Shown: positions 16,317-25,846, numbered from the stretch's first letter. The stretch: DNA of 26,696 nucleotides from Brevinema_A sp051647535 (GCA_051647535.1 JBOFEA010000005.1:1-26696), one strand, 5' to 3'. Translations and numbers: made by a program. The notes: a model not told the origin generated them from the sequence alone.

Positions 16317-17098
16317 GGTCTCCCTCCTTTTTTTTGTATATAAAAATATGTCCCTACTAGCATATCTATACCCGAACTAGAACCGATTTTTTCTGTAAAA
16401 TATTGTATTTTATGTGGATCTTCATTTTCGTAAAGATCTCTTATTGTGTCCGAAAATCTATTTTGTAAAGCATTTAGAAGCATATTTCGGCTAATGGAGG
16501 TTGTTTTTTGGTAAGAATCAATAAAAACATCTATAGGATCTTGAAAATATTTGGCAGAAATAATCATACCCAAAATCATGTCGTCCATGGAAGGGGTAGA
16601 ACCAATACCTCCAGAATACAACTTTGCTATCTCTCTTGAAAAACTATTTATAGCACTGTATTTTTGATCAATTTCTTGAATTTTATTAAATAAAAATTGA
16701 TTGATTGTGTTTTTTTCAGATTTAAAAAATTGAAGAATTCCTTGAGAGTTGATGTTGTCAAAGAATTCTTCTAAATTTTCTTGAAAAAATGGAATTTTGG
16801 CACTTGAACAATCCCAAAAAAATTCTTGAGCTTTGTCAACATTCAAACAAATTCTTAGACTATTATTACTAAGATAATTATTGTTAAGAATAAAAGCATC
16901 TCCTAGTTTGAGATTTTTTAACAAGTCCAAAGACAAAAGACAAATACTATTGACTATGCCTTTGTTGCTTGTTAAAGTTAAAAGTTTTTGTTGTGAATCG
17001 CAAAGATTGATACTTCTATCAAAAATGCTATCCACAACAAAAATATTATATTGTTCAAGGAAAATCTTATCAAAAGATAATGCCTCAATTTTATTCAT
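16301..17098 (-). CDS. allH: AllH/YlbF, DUF2877 subunit
   Basis: A 265-aa protein of the DUF2877 family, close to E. coli YlbF (about 271 aa). The clearest mark is SGGIGSTPSMDDMILG (162-177), which matches the family's G-x-G-x-TPSGDD-x-L-x-G signature with Ser-Met in place of Ser-Gly. TTSISRNMLLNALQNRFSDTI follows as the second conserved stretch. The first half is divergent. It overlaps the permease stop by 8 bp and has no strong ribosome site of its own, so it is probably translated by coupling. It belongs with FdrA and AllG in the carbamoyltransferase. Confidence 0.85.
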   Translation of the reverse strand: MNKIEALSFDKIFLEQYNIFVVDSIFDRSINLCDSQQKLLTLTSNKGIVNSICLLSLDLLKNLKLGDAFILNNNYLSNNSLRICLNVDKAQEFFWDCSSAKIPFFQENLEEFFDNINSQGILQFFKSEKNTINQFLFNKIQEIDQKYSAINSFSREIAKLYSGGIGSTPSMDDMILGMIISAKYFQDPIDVFIDSYQKTTSISRNMLLNALQNRFSDTIRDLYENEDPHKIQYFTEKIGSSSGIDMLVGTYFYIQKKGGRPCLVN

Positions 17099-18647
17099 CA
17101 GCAGGTTCTACGTTAGTTTCAGGTTGGAAGTAAGCCGCAATTAAGAAGACGATAGCCATACCTACATACCCCCAGACCACGGAAGTAGTAAACTCTGGAA
17201 TATAAAAACTAAATTTGAAAACGGAAGAGTGAATAAATCCGAAATAAGACAATACGGATGCCACCAAACAATACATGGCTGCTTTTTTGAAAGAACGTGC
17301 AATAGCGAATGTTGTGATAGAAATAAGCATCATCGATACTAAAATATCAGCAGATCCAAATTGAATAAATCCAAAAAGAGGAACAGAGGTTTGCCCCATT
17401 ATATCATTAGCAGACAGTCCCAAATTACCAAGAATTGTATTTATTTGAAGCATGAGATAACTTGCAATAAATGGCATGATACCGATAATTAAAGCTGGAT
17501 AGTATTTTTTGTTAGTTGAACCGAATGCTTGTTTTCCGATCACCGTTGCAATATAAACAAGAATAGGCACAAGAGCTACCAATGGGATAGAACGACCAAT
17601 GATAGAAATACCGCCTAAAACACCTAACAATATCACACCTACACCGGTTGCGATAGAATATCCAACTCTAGCACCAGCAGCTTTCCATCCGGGGTGACCG
17701 ATATAAATGATAGTAGGGAAAATATTTCCAATAGGAGCTGTCACAAGTGTAAGAAGAGCTGGAACAAGAAGCATTTCCATAGTATTATAATGTTCACCGG
17801 ATGTATGTGCAGATTCAACGTTGTCTAAACTTTCAAGGAAATCGTAAATACCTAAAGGAATCGCGGCAGGTAAGAAAGGAGCAAGATATCCAAAACCTTT
17901 AACAAAATACCCAAAGAGATTTTGTGGGATAGAGAATCCTACATCTCCAAATGATTTAACAAAATCTTCTGAGTCCATCAAGCCCAAAGACCACCCCATA
18001 ATTGCACCTACAACGATAGCAAGAAAACCTGCTGGTAAGTTAAAAGGTAATTTTTTGTTAGCAAGCCAACCAACCATCAAAATACTTAATGTGGTCATAC
18101 CTACGACAGGATTCATAAATATGTTTGCAGCTGGATTCATTGCGATGAATGTGATAGCCAAACCAGCCAAAGAACCGAGAAGAGCGATTTTGGGAATGTA
18201 TTTTTGAATAAAAGTACCAATAAAGGCTCCAATTAACATAATAATACCTTGTACAAAACTCCACGCTGCCCCAACTCCCCAAGCTGTTAACCAAACTTGT
18301 TCCATAGACATAGTAGAATCCTTAGACAATAATGAAACTGTGCCAGCCAACACTCCAAAAGATACAATAAAATAGTGTGGTACCGATACACCGTAAGGCA
18401 ATGCGGTAATGTTTTCATGATTTGTTTTGTTAGCTAAACGCTTAGCTGCCCAAGCCATATAAATATTTCCCAAACCAACTGCCAAAACCAAAGCAGGTGC
18501 TATTTTTTTGAAAACCAATGTAGGATCCATTCCAATAATGACAAGAAGGCTCAATGCTGTCATAATATTTGTTAAACTATTGGTAAATAATCCAAAAAAA
18601 CCATTTAGGTCGCCTTTAACAAACCAAGGTGTTGTTTGAGTATTCAT
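17091..18647 (-). CDS. NCS2-like nucleobase/ureide permease (second of two)
   Basis: Integral membrane transporter of 518 aa with about 12-13 hydrophobic segments. It begins KGDLNGFFGLFTNSLTNI and has ITALPYGVSVPH, GIYDFLESLDNVESA and IYIGHPGWKAAGAR. These stretches recur in the other permease of this operon, so the two are paralogues. The family resembles xanthine/uracil/AzgA-type permeases and is often found beside isochorismatase-family hydrolases. AGGAGG 5 bp before the ATG gives a strong start, after a 49-bp gap behind the hydrolase. The likely role is uptake of a purine-, pyrimidine- or ureide-like nitrogen compound; the substrate cannot be read from sequence. Confidence 0.82.
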   Translation of the reverse strand: MNTQTTPWFVKGDLNGFFGLFTNSLTNIMTALSLLVIIGMDPTLVFKKIAPALVLAVGLGNIYMAWAAKRLANKTNHENITALPYGVSVPHYFIVSFGVLAGTVSLLSKDSTMSMEQVWLTAWGVGAAWSFVQGIIMLIGAFIGTFIQKYIPKIALLGSLAGLAITFIAMNPAANIFMNPVVGMTTLSILMVGWLANKKLPFNLPAGFLAIVVGAIMGWSLGLMDSEDFVKSFGDVGFSIPQNLFGYFVKGFGYLAPFLPAAIPLGIYDFLESLDNVESAHTSGEHYNTMEMLLVPALLTLVTAPIGNIFPTIIYIGHPGWKAAGARVGYSIATGVGVILLGVLGGISIIGRSIPLVALVPILVYIATVIGKQAFGSTNKKYYPALIIGIMPFIASYLMLQINTILGNLGLSANDIMGQTSVPLFGFIQFGSADILVSMMLISITTFAIARSFKKAAMYCLVASVLSYFGFIHSSVFKFSFYIPEFTTSVVWGYVGMAIVFLIAAYFQPETNVEPADE

Positions 18648-18696
18648 ATTTCCTCCTAAGATAATAAATTTATTATTTTATTTTATACAACAATAA

Positions 18697-19371
18697 CTAA
18701 GTATTCAAAGCTTTAATGACATCTTGGCTGCTTGCTGCCCAACCAAAAATCCCACCTTGTTGTGTGATTTGGTGAATAGTATCCAGATGATCTCTCTCAT
18801 CGAAAGCTGCCGAACAATCCGTTAACATCAAACATTCAAATCCTCTGTCATTTGCTTCACGAATTGTAGTAGAAACACAAACATGGCTTGTGACACCGGC
18901 TACAAAAATATATTTGATTCCTTTATTTTTGAGAATTGTCTCGAGATCAGTCTGATAAAATGCACCTTTTCCAGGCTTATCAATGACAGGCTCACCTTCG
19001 ATTGGTTTGAGTTCGTCGACAATATCATGCCCGTATTCCCCTCTCACCAAAATACGACCCATAGGACCTTCATCACCAATACGTTTTTCTCCATTTCCTC
19101 TAATGAGTTTATTATGTGGAAGATCTGTTAAATCAGGGCGATGGCCTTCTCGTGTATGTATCACCAATAAACCATGCTTACGAGCTTCTTTAAGCATCGT
19201 TTCAACAGTAGGTATAATGGCTTTGGTTGCAAAAACGTCATTCCCTAACGCTTCACCGAAACCTTGCTCATAACAAAAATCTCTTTGCATGTCGATGATT
19301 AATAAAGCAGATTTGTCTATTTCAAAATTAAATGTATAAGGAACTGCATTTTTTACTTCAAGATTTTTCAT
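18697..19371 (-). CDS. Isochorismatase-family amidohydrolase, biuret-hydrolase-like
   Basis: Cysteine hydrolase of 224 aa. The family triad is visible as Asp27 (LLIIDMQRDF), Lys132 (VIDKPGKGAFY) and Cys165 (VTSHVCVSTTIREANDRGFE), with the non-proline cis-peptide region just before the Cys. THTREGHRPDLTDLP-like sequence (IHTREGHRPD) and QQGGIFGWAASS near the end match biuret amidohydrolases and close relatives better than true isochorismatases. It would split an amide C-N bond and release ammonia. Candidate substrates are biuret, oxamate or another ureido compound; this is inference. GGAG 6 bp before ATG supports the start. It is flanked by the two permeases, which suggests that it acts on what they import. 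Confidence 0.87.
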   Translation of the reverse strand: MKNLEVKNAVPYTFNFEIDKSALLIIDMQRDFCYEQGFGEALGNDVFATKAIIPTVETMLKEARKHGLLVIHTREGHRPDLTDLPHNKLIRGNGEKRIGDEGPMGRILVRGEYGHDIVDELKPIEGEPVIDKPGKGAFYQTDLETILKNKGIKYIFVAGVTSHVCVSTTIREANDRGFECLMLTDCSAAFDERDHLDTIHQITQQGGIFGWAASSQDVIKALNT

Positions 19372-19380
19372 AGTTGACTC

Positions 19381-20922
19381 CTATTTTATCTGAATTTTAT
19401 GTTTTTCTTTAAAATAAACCAAAAATATAATAATTCCCATAACAAGATAAGCAAAAGATTGCTGAGGTGCAACATTTATACCAATATTAGCACTGTGGAT
19501 AATACCGAAAAATGACAAAGCAGAAGCCAAAATAGTAGTCTTTACAGCTTTAGCAAGTTCTCCGTCTACAATAAAAACAGTTAAGCTAGACCAAATAATA
19601 CTTACCAAAATTGCACCACTACCTAATGTTTTCATACCTGAGTAAGCAATATTTGCTTGTTCGAGTTGAGTGATAATATCAGAAAAAATAATTTGATCCG
19701 AAGCTTGAGCCATAGAGAGAACAATGTTGACAGTGGTATTAATCGTGGTAACTACCCATTCTGCCAACCATGGAAAAATAGCCACAAACACTGCTATTGT
19801 ATGATTTTTGGGTATTTCATTTACAGATTGGGAAGCGATACTTAAACCAATAAATGCCAAAATCGGCAACATAGCCGGTTCAGGGATTAAGATCGAAAAA
19901 AATTCCATTATGCCTAAACAACCCAGAATCAAAATAGCTGTACCTGACATGAAAGTGTACAATTGTCTACCTCCCATTCTTTTCCAACCCGGATGTCCGA
20001 TGTAAAGAGCAGTTGGAAATGCCGCTCCAAAAAAACAACCCAAAATCGAAGTGAAACCATCACTAAGCATAATTGTTCGAGTATTGTAGTTATCTCCAGC
20101 AGCACTGGCACTTTCGAGATTGTCCATTGTTTCAAGAAAATTATAAATTCCCAGTGGCAATGCTGTAGCAATATATGGCCAAGCATCAATTATCTTGGTA
20201 AAAAATTGTGTATCAACAAATTGAGGTATATAGAAAGATAACTTAGTAGAGTTAGCTAATGTTGTGAAATCAATATAGTTAGAAATCACACCTGTAATAA
20301 TACCCATAATAATAACTATCAAGCCTACAGGTAAGTTGCCAAAATAATTGTTCTTGTTAATCCAACCAAGCATAATGAAAGCAAAGCTAACAAATGCAAT
20401 GAAAGGAAATTGCATGGATATATACATAGGTCTAAATGCAATATATACCAAAGATACTCCAGCCAAAGATCCTAATAAAGCTGCACGAGGGATGTTTTTG
20501 CGAATAAAAGGCCCAATAATAGCACCAAGTATTTCAACGATACCTTCAAAAAATGTCCAAGCAACAGCTGCTAACCAAGCTGCTGTTGCATCACCTGTTT
20601 GTCGAAAAACAGGAAGGATTACAATATATACAATCAAAAACATATGTGGAACACTAAGACCTGTTGGTAGTGCCGTCACATCAGTACGATTTTCTTGTTT
20701 TGCCAGTCGGTATGCAAAATAACTATACAATACTGAGCTAACAAAAATAGCTAGTGTAGAACCAGGAATAATTCTTCTTAATATAATATTACTAGGCAAT
20801 CCAATACTAAATAATAGACTTGTCAACACAATAAGATTTGTCAAATTATTGAGAAATAGTCCAAAAAAACCATTGATGTCACCTTTTTGTGGTTTGAAAT
20901 ATGAAATATTTTGATTGGTCAT
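19381..20922 (-). CDS. NCS2-like nucleobase/ureide permease (first of two)
   Basis: Integral membrane transporter of 513 aa with about 12-13 hydrophobic segments. It starts after an ATGA overlap with the regulator gene. It shares KGDINGFFGLFLNNLTN, VTALPTGLSVPH, GIYNFLETMDNLESA and LYIGHPGWKRMGGR with the second permease, at the same positions. The two have diverged in most loops, so they may take different substrates or work as two halves of one uptake system. The 9-bp gap to the hydrolase gene shows they are made together. The substrate is not known. Confidence 0.82.
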   Translation of the reverse strand: MTNQNISYFKPQKGDINGFFGLFLNNLTNLIVLTSLLFSIGLPSNIILRRIIPGSTLAIFVSSVLYSYFAYRLAKQENRTDVTALPTGLSVPHMFLIVYIVILPVFRQTGDATAAWLAAVAWTFFEGIVEILGAIIGPFIRKNIPRAALLGSLAGVSLVYIAFRPMYISMQFPFIAFVSFAFIMLGWINKNNYFGNLPVGLIVIIMGIITGVISNYIDFTTLANSTKLSFYIPQFVDTQFFTKIIDAWPYIATALPLGIYNFLETMDNLESASAAGDNYNTRTIMLSDGFTSILGCFFGAAFPTALYIGHPGWKRMGGRQLYTFMSGTAILILGCLGIMEFFSILIPEPAMLPILAFIGLSIASQSVNEIPKNHTIAVFVAIFPWLAEWVVTTINTTVNIVLSMAQASDQIIFSDIITQLEQANIAYSGMKTLGSGAILVSIIWSSLTVFIVDGELAKAVKTTILASALSFFGIIHSANIGINVAPQQSFAYLVMGIIIFLVYFKEKHKIQIK

Positions 20923-21881
20923 TCTTCAAAATTCTCCTGATGAAAATTTTTTTCATCCATTAATATATTAATAATTTTGCTGATATAGTGTTCCCTAGAA
21001 AATTTTGTTTTCAAAACAAATGACTGTTGATTTTGGAAAATCATTACTTCTGTTTTGCTATAAATTATTCCGGTTTGAATGCCTTGCTTTTGTAGAAAAT
21101 TAAAAACTTCTTTATTTGTTTGAAATGACGTGCTATACATTGTGTTTATTTCATATATCGAACTGCATAACACATCAAAACGAAAATTTATTGAATCTAT
21201 TGGGTAAGCCTTGTTATTTGTTATTGTATTATAGATCACATAACTTGTTGGGTTGGTATTAGCGATTTCATTAAGAATAGATACTGTGTAATTGCTGTCT
21301 ATATATAGAATAGAAGAGTTTTGGATTTTAGGGAGAATATTCTTAATTTCCCATAATGTGATTTGATTAAATATGTCCATAGATAGTACAGCACCAAGAA
21401 ATCGAGAATTATTATCGTATAAAGAAGTATACATAGCAGTGTGAGCATTATCGATTTTTTTTAATTCCAAATTTGAAATATTGTCCATTTTCAAAAGTGA
21501 GTTTAATGATTCACCATATTGATCATTACCAATAAATGAAATATAATTAATATTATCATTCCATTGTGAAAGCGACTTGTATATATTGTAGCATGTTCCT
21601 TTGATGGAAATAGATACGGATCCCAAATTATTCTCTTTTTCGGAAAAATTATTGTTGCTTTTCCCCTCAAATGCTAAACAAATCCCTCCAATTATACTTA
21701 CTTGTGAAGGATATTTCAAAAAATAACCTCGACCTAAAATAAAACCTTTCTTTTGCAAATTGCTTATATGTGCTGCAATGGCTGTCCGAGATATAGATAA
21801 GATTTCTGCCAATTCTTCTTGTTTTATCAAGGGGTTTTTTTCAATTTCTTTTAATATCAAGATCTCTTTATCTGTAAGCAC
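20919..21881 (-). CDS. Transcriptional regulator: N-terminal winged HTH with a degenerate PfkB-kinase-like sensor domain
   Basis: A 320-aa protein. Residues about 4-55 form an HTH of the kind fused to PfkB sugar/nucleoside kinases (NPLIKQEELAEILSISRTAIAAHISNLQKKGFILGRGY). The rest follows the ribokinase fold (VSIIGGICLAF, FIGNDQYGESLNSLL, YIDSNY) but lacks the C-terminal GAGD catalytic/anion-hole motif and about the last 60 residues. I infer a sensor that binds a nucleoside or ureide-like ligand but cannot phosphorylate it. It starts with GTG at 21881 after GGAGGG, with only 3-4 bp of spacing. It is the first gene of the operon and overlaps the permease by 4 bp; its own promoter carries a perfect inverted repeat, which fits autoregulation. 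Confidence 0.82.
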   Translation of the reverse strand: MLTDKEILILKEIEKNPLIKQEELAEILSISRTAIAAHISNLQKKGFILGRGYFLKYPSQVSIIGGICLAFEGKSNNNFSEKENNLGSVSISIKGTCYNIYKSLSQWNDNINYISFIGNDQYGESLNSLLKMDNISNLELKKIDNAHTAMYTSLYDNNSRFLGAVLSMDIFNQITLWEIKNILPKIQNSSILYIDSNYTVSILNEIANTNPTSYVIYNTITNNKAYPIDSINFRFDVLCSSIYEINTMYSTSFQTNKEVFNFLQKQGIQTGIIYSKTEVMIFQNQQSFVLKTKFSREHYISKIINILMDEKNFHQENFEE

Positions 21882-21890
21882 GTACCCTCC

Positions 21891-21937
21891 GTATTATATG
21901 ACATATGTTAATAAAACTAACATATGTCATATAATAC
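21891..21937. promoter_or_regulatory. Perfect 20-bp inverted repeat, likely operator of the operon
   Basis: The left arm GTATTATATGACATATGTTA (21891-21910) is exactly reverse-complementary to the right arm (21918-21937), with a 7-bp centre. Each arm also holds the small palindrome ACATATGT, so the site could hold two dimers. It overlaps the -10 box of the operon promoter and ends just before the regulator's ribosome site, the right place for a repressor. Binding by the HTH/PfkB-like regulator is inferred from position. Confidence 0.85.
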
Positions 21938-21959
21938 TGGGAACTAGAAAAAATTGCAA
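21931..21959 (-). promoter_or_regulatory. Candidate promoter of the carbamoyl operon
   Basis: TTGCAA (21959-21954), a 17-bp spacer and TATTAT (21936-21931) point toward the regulator gene. Transcription would start inside the inverted repeat at about 21924. The -10 box lies in the outer part of the right operator arm, so a bound repressor would block it. Confidence 0.6.
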
Positions 21960-21970
21960 TCAAAAAAATA

Positions 21971-22001
21971 TTTACATCAATAAAAAATAATTTGTTATAA
22001 T
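21971..22001 (+). promoter_or_regulatory. Candidate divergent promoter
   Basis: TTTACA (21971-21976), a 19-bp spacer and a perfect TATAAT (21996-22001) point away from the operon toward the small ORF at 22089. A short hairpin (ACTATCTT with AAGATAGT) and the 12-base palindrome GTATTTAAATAC lie in the presumed leader around 22028-22070. Confidence 0.4.
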
Positions 22002-22088
22002 ACAATAAATTAATCTCACACATGGTAGACTATCTTGTATTTAAATACTGCTACTTGAAGATAGTAGATATAGTGAGGTACAACAAAA

Positions 22089-22397
22089 TTGCTCAAAAGA
22101 TTTATACAATACAAGAAATACAGTACAATTGTTAGGATCTTTTCGTTTTTAGGATTAGAATTAAGTGAAATTTTTAGGGATTGTCTATACAAAGTCTATC
22201 CATTATTTGAGGATTATAATCATAAATTGATTGATAATGAAGTTATAGATGCAGTAACTACATTAGATCTACACAATGTACGAAGTATTGTCAAGAACAA
22301 ATGTCTGAGAACGATAAAATTAAAGGTAATATTGCCATGAAGGGAGTAAATTTGAGGAAAAATGTATATGCTAGTGGAGAGATAAGTAGAAAATAAT
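22089..22397 (+). pseudogene. Small unrecognised gene with a frameshift
   Basis: The first frame starts with TTG (MLKRFIQYKKYS) and keeps a normal look to TTLDLHN near 22280, then drifts. The next frame takes over at once with TKYCQEQMSENDKIKGN and VNLRKNVYASGEISRK to a TAA at 22397. One lost or gained base near 22280 explains this. The restored protein would be about 102 aa, partly basic, with no signal peptide or domain that I recognise. From 22398 to 22555 I see no gene. Confidence 0.45.
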
Positions 22398-22555
22398 TTA
22401 TGTATTTTGTAGAGAATGTTTTGTAGTAATGTGATAAAATTTTCTAACTCTGCATAAGAAAAATTAATCGTTAACATTTTTATTTTTCTAAAAGGTAGAG
22501 ATGTTATTTTGGATGTTTTCTGTAGTTATTACTTATGAGAATCAAACTCTTTATA

Positions 22556-22603
22556 AAAAACAAAGAAAGCGTAATATTTATTTACTACGCTTTCTTTGTT
22601 TTT
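22556..22603. terminator. Strong two-way Rho-independent terminator
   Basis: A perfect 18-bp stem: AAAAACAAAGAAAGCGTA (22556-22573) pairs with 22586-22603 around a 12-base loop. A-rich and T-rich ends give U-tracts in both directions. On the minus strand it lies 10 bp after the stop of the decayed gene at 22613; on the plus strand it follows the small ORF at 22089. Confidence 0.9.
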
Positions 22604-22612
22604 TATCATCTG

Positions 22613-23180
22613 TTAATTAAAAAGCTCAAGACAATGAGAGAATGAGATAAATGTTATAGATTTACCCTCTACTACAGTGTCTAGTCTCTTAAGATTATCA
22701 TTAGCTTTGATAATCCGTGTATCCTTTAAAGGGATTTTCAAATAGAGATCTATTCGTAAAGTGTGTTTTGACGAAGCATCATACTAGGATGATTTATAAT
22801 GATAAGTGGTTTGTTTTACAAAAATTCTTCAATACCATTTACCATCGTTTTATTAAAATTCCTTATATGTATGGTATTAGGAAAACCACTTAAGTCACTT
22901 ACGTCAAAGCGTAGACATAATAAATATAGTACCAAACCTTCTGGTTGCAACTACGCCTAATACAGTTATGTATCAATTGATTCTATAGTGACAAGCCGGT
23001 ATATTTTTAGTAAGTTCAACACTATCTAAATAAAATCGACTGTTATTGAGTTCTATAGTCATTTTTTCTCAAAAACTTGACCATTTCTAGTTATAGTTTC
23101 TATTATGAAAGTAGCTGTAGAAGAGTTTGTAATAGAAAAAGAGATGCTTCCTGATCTTACTAGATCAAAATTTAGTATAT
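22613..23180 (-). pseudogene. Decayed unrecognised gene on the minus strand
   Basis: No long ORF exists, but protein-like pieces follow each other in changing frames on the minus strand: FDLVRSGSISFSITNSS and FIIETITRNGQVFEKK, then MTIELNNSRFYLDSVELT, then DLSGFPNTIHIRNFNKTM, then LRIDLYLKIPLKDTRIIKAN with LDTVVEGKSITFISFSHC. The last piece ends at TAA (22615-22613), 10 bp before a terminator. The intact protein would have been about 190 aa, mostly beta-rich. Several frameshifts and stops are needed to join the pieces. The pieces slightly recall phage baseplate or tail proteins, but this is only an impression. Confidence 0.5.
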
Positions 23181-23241
23181 ACAAGCATTAGGGGGTATAT
23201 ATTTCAAGTACTAAATGTACATAAAATTATACTAAAACAAT

Positions 23242-23265
23242 AAAAAACAATCCTTATTAGGATTG
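23242..23265 (-). terminator. Candidate Rho-independent terminator, minus strand
   Basis: The stem CAATCCT (23248-23254) with AGGATTG (23259-23265) around a 4-base loop is followed on the minus strand by six U (from the A run at 23242-23247). It would stop minus-strand transcripts arriving from the right. No gene is seen on that strand between 23266 and the window end. Confidence 0.55.
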
Positions 23266-23415
23266 CTATTTGTTGTTATTTTAATGCATAATGGGAAGTT
23301 TTTTATATTTGATTATGTATTAATCATAGTTAATTATAATACAAAATATATAGAAAGTCAATGGTTTTTATATATTTTTTACTTTTTTTATAAGTTAAAA
23401 AAGAAGGTGAAAGAA

Positions 23416-25380
23416 ATGAACATAAAACAGATAAAGATTAAAGATCTGAATTCAGATAATTTAGGTAATGAATATTTCCATTGAGCTACAAGATATGTTA
23501 ACTATTCTTCTAAATGTATCAATTTGGAATTATTAATTTTTCTAGAAATCAACGTGATAATTCATATTCTTCTAATAAATATACATTTCTAATATAAGCA
23601 ACTCATTATATCTCTAAACACTGGTAAATTAAAGTGATATTGGAAGAAAAATAGTTTTGAGGATTTATGTTCATTTATCTTTAAAGGTAAATATTTTTAT
23701 TAATAAAAAGTCTCAAATTTAGATATAAATAATACACATGATCAACTATATACTCTTTACCAAAATAATTCATCTGTAATGGATGAAATTAAAACACCTC
23801 CAAATGCATCTATCAAAAATACTGTTATTAATAAAGCTGTAAAATCAGATGTAAGTACAGTTTATCAATAACAACAACAAAAGGCTAAGAGTGATATTTT
23901 TGAAATGGAAGCTTTAACCAAAATGGTTTCTTTTTCAGAAAAATTTATTCAAAATATCTTTATAAGAGCTAAGCAATCCCACTTTTTATCTATTTTGTCT
24001 AATTTATATAATAATATGACTTTAATTGATGTCAATACAACGTTAACAAAAGAGTTAAGTGTTATATTTTGGAGTATGGCTGAATATTATAATGCTCAGA
24101 ATTTACTAGAATAAAGCAATGGTATATGTCACAAGAATTATTAGATAGAGATATAATACCCATATTAGAGTATCCTAATATTCATATCCCAATCGTGATA
24201 TGAATATGGTAGATCTGGAATTTGATCTTGTTAGTTATTATATTATATCAGATAAAGATCATAGAGAAAATTTAATAACGTACTTAAGGTTCAATATTCA
24301 TAATAAAAAAGTAATTACATCAACATTTGGTAATATTTCTTCATCAATAGAGCAAGAAAATTCTTTACCAAATGCTAGAGAATATAGTCGAAATGATTCG
24401 AAAATCGATATAGATTGGGAATTAGTAGAAGGTATGCTTGAAGGTACTATAGAGTCTATTCCTGATACAATTAAAATGTTAAATGTTATAGAAGTATTAA
24501 CTGGAACAGTAGATTATTGGTTGGATTTAGTCAATAATCCTAATGATAATGCTCTTGAATGGATAGGGGGGACATTTGAGATGCTTTTTTCGCTTGGATT
24601 TAATGTACTATTTGAGGCAATTACTATTAAAAATGATATTGAAACAATAAATAGTTTGTTAAATAATATTTTAGGAAATTTAGATTATCACTTAGGTGAA
24701 AATGGAATGAAAGAAGTGGGTGAATGGTTAATAGAAAAAAGTACAAAAAAAGGACTAGGCGATCTAGTCATAGTAGGTGAACTACTGTTGTATTATGTCA
24801 AACATGGGCCGGATATTGTTTGTGATGTATTCAAGCTTTCTTTTGGGTCAATGGGTTGTATTTGTAATTCCAATTCCTATACCAATTTGTGTACACTATA
24901 CTAAAAAATTTGGAAAAAATACCTCATTGGTAATATCTTTTAGGTTTGCCAGTTGCTCATACCTTTATCGATATTATGGAAAATAAGGATACAAAGAGTT
25001 ATTTAATAAATTCAGATTATGGTATTAGATTTGCTCCTAAAGGATTAGAATAATACTGTAATGAATGGCAACAAACACGATATTGGTTACAAAATTGTCA
25101 GATTTTAAATGGAATTGGAAAAAATAATTTTATGTATGGAACAGAAGATCAAATAATTTTAATTTTTCATGAAATTGAAAGAATGGTTAAAAATATCTAT
25201 CTCAATAAAAATGTTATTGATACTAATACTCAAAAACGTATTTTAAATCCTTCTAAGAAACAACAAGATCAAGCGTTGGAAAATATTATTAATGATAAAG
25301 GACGAACTATAATATCCAATGTATTAACAGACTACAATTTAGTAATAGAACCATTTGAGTTATCAACAAATTGTTTTTAA
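23416..25380 (+). pseudogene. Large unrecognised gene broken by several frameshifts and stops
   Basis: It starts well: AAGGTGA, 5-6 bp, then ATG at 23416 (MNIKQIKIKDLNSDNLGNEYF). The reading then breaks up. Later pieces are NTHDQLYTLYQNNSSVMDEI to VSTVYQ, an in-frame TAA, QQQKAKSDIFEMEALTKM to YYNAQNLLE (to about 24110), QWYMSQELLDRDIIPILEYP in another frame, and a long clean stretch from 24200 (WELVEGMLEGTIESIPDT; hydrophobic from about IGGTFEMLFSLGF). A shift near 24840 leads into a hydrophobic piece (LLGQWVVFVIPIPIPIC), then VAHTFIDIMENKDTKSYL, a TAA at about 25051, and RILNPSKKQQDQALENI to the TAA at 25380. At least five lesions. The original would have been about 600-650 aa with membrane-active segments, perhaps an effector or surface protein; not identified. 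Confidence 0.6.
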
Positions 25381-25395
25381 ATAAAAGGATAAGAA

Positions 25396-25818
25396 ATGAA
25401 AAATATAGTAATAACAATATTTATATTAGTGATTTTACCTACAACTATTGTTATAGCAAAAGATCAAATATTATGGTCTCCAAAAGTATCAATTTTTTCA
25501 ACCATATATAGGGTATCAGATTTTAAAGGATCTAATTTACCACTAATGAGTGTTGGATTAGATTGGATGGTAGGCAAAAAGGTTTATTATTATTATGGTA
25601 AAGTACAGTTTAATTATCGTTTTAGAGATTTTATTTCAACACTTGAACGATATGGTTGAACTGTATTTAAAAGATCCCGAAAAGAAACTCTATCCTACGG
25701 TAAGAGGTTGGCTGTATAAAGATAAACAAGCAGATGGTTATACTTATTACGAGCAGTGGAAAAAGGAATCATTACAGAACGTGAGTTTGAAAATATTGCT
25801 AAAAAAATTAGCTTATAA
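25396..25818 (+). pseudogene. Small exported protein gene with two compensating frameshifts
   Basis: ATG at 25396 follows AAGGA by 6-7 bp. The start is a clear signal peptide (MKNIVITIFILVILP, then VIAKDQ), so the product was exported. The first frame runs to LERYG and a TGA at 25657. The next frame carries on with VELYLKDPEKKLYPTVRGWL and GYTYYEQWKK. Near 25764 the first frame resumes with GIITEREFENIAKKISL and stops at 25818. One shift out and one back would restore about 140 aa. Sequencing error is possible but two separate events would be needed. The family is not known. Confidence 0.55.
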
Positions 25819-25846
25819 ACATGTGATAGCAAATAAAGATGATTAG

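Noticed and set aside
20348..20722. Plus-strand ORF of 124 codons opposite the first permease
   Set aside because: Antisense shadow of a membrane protein gene; composition mirrors the other strand.
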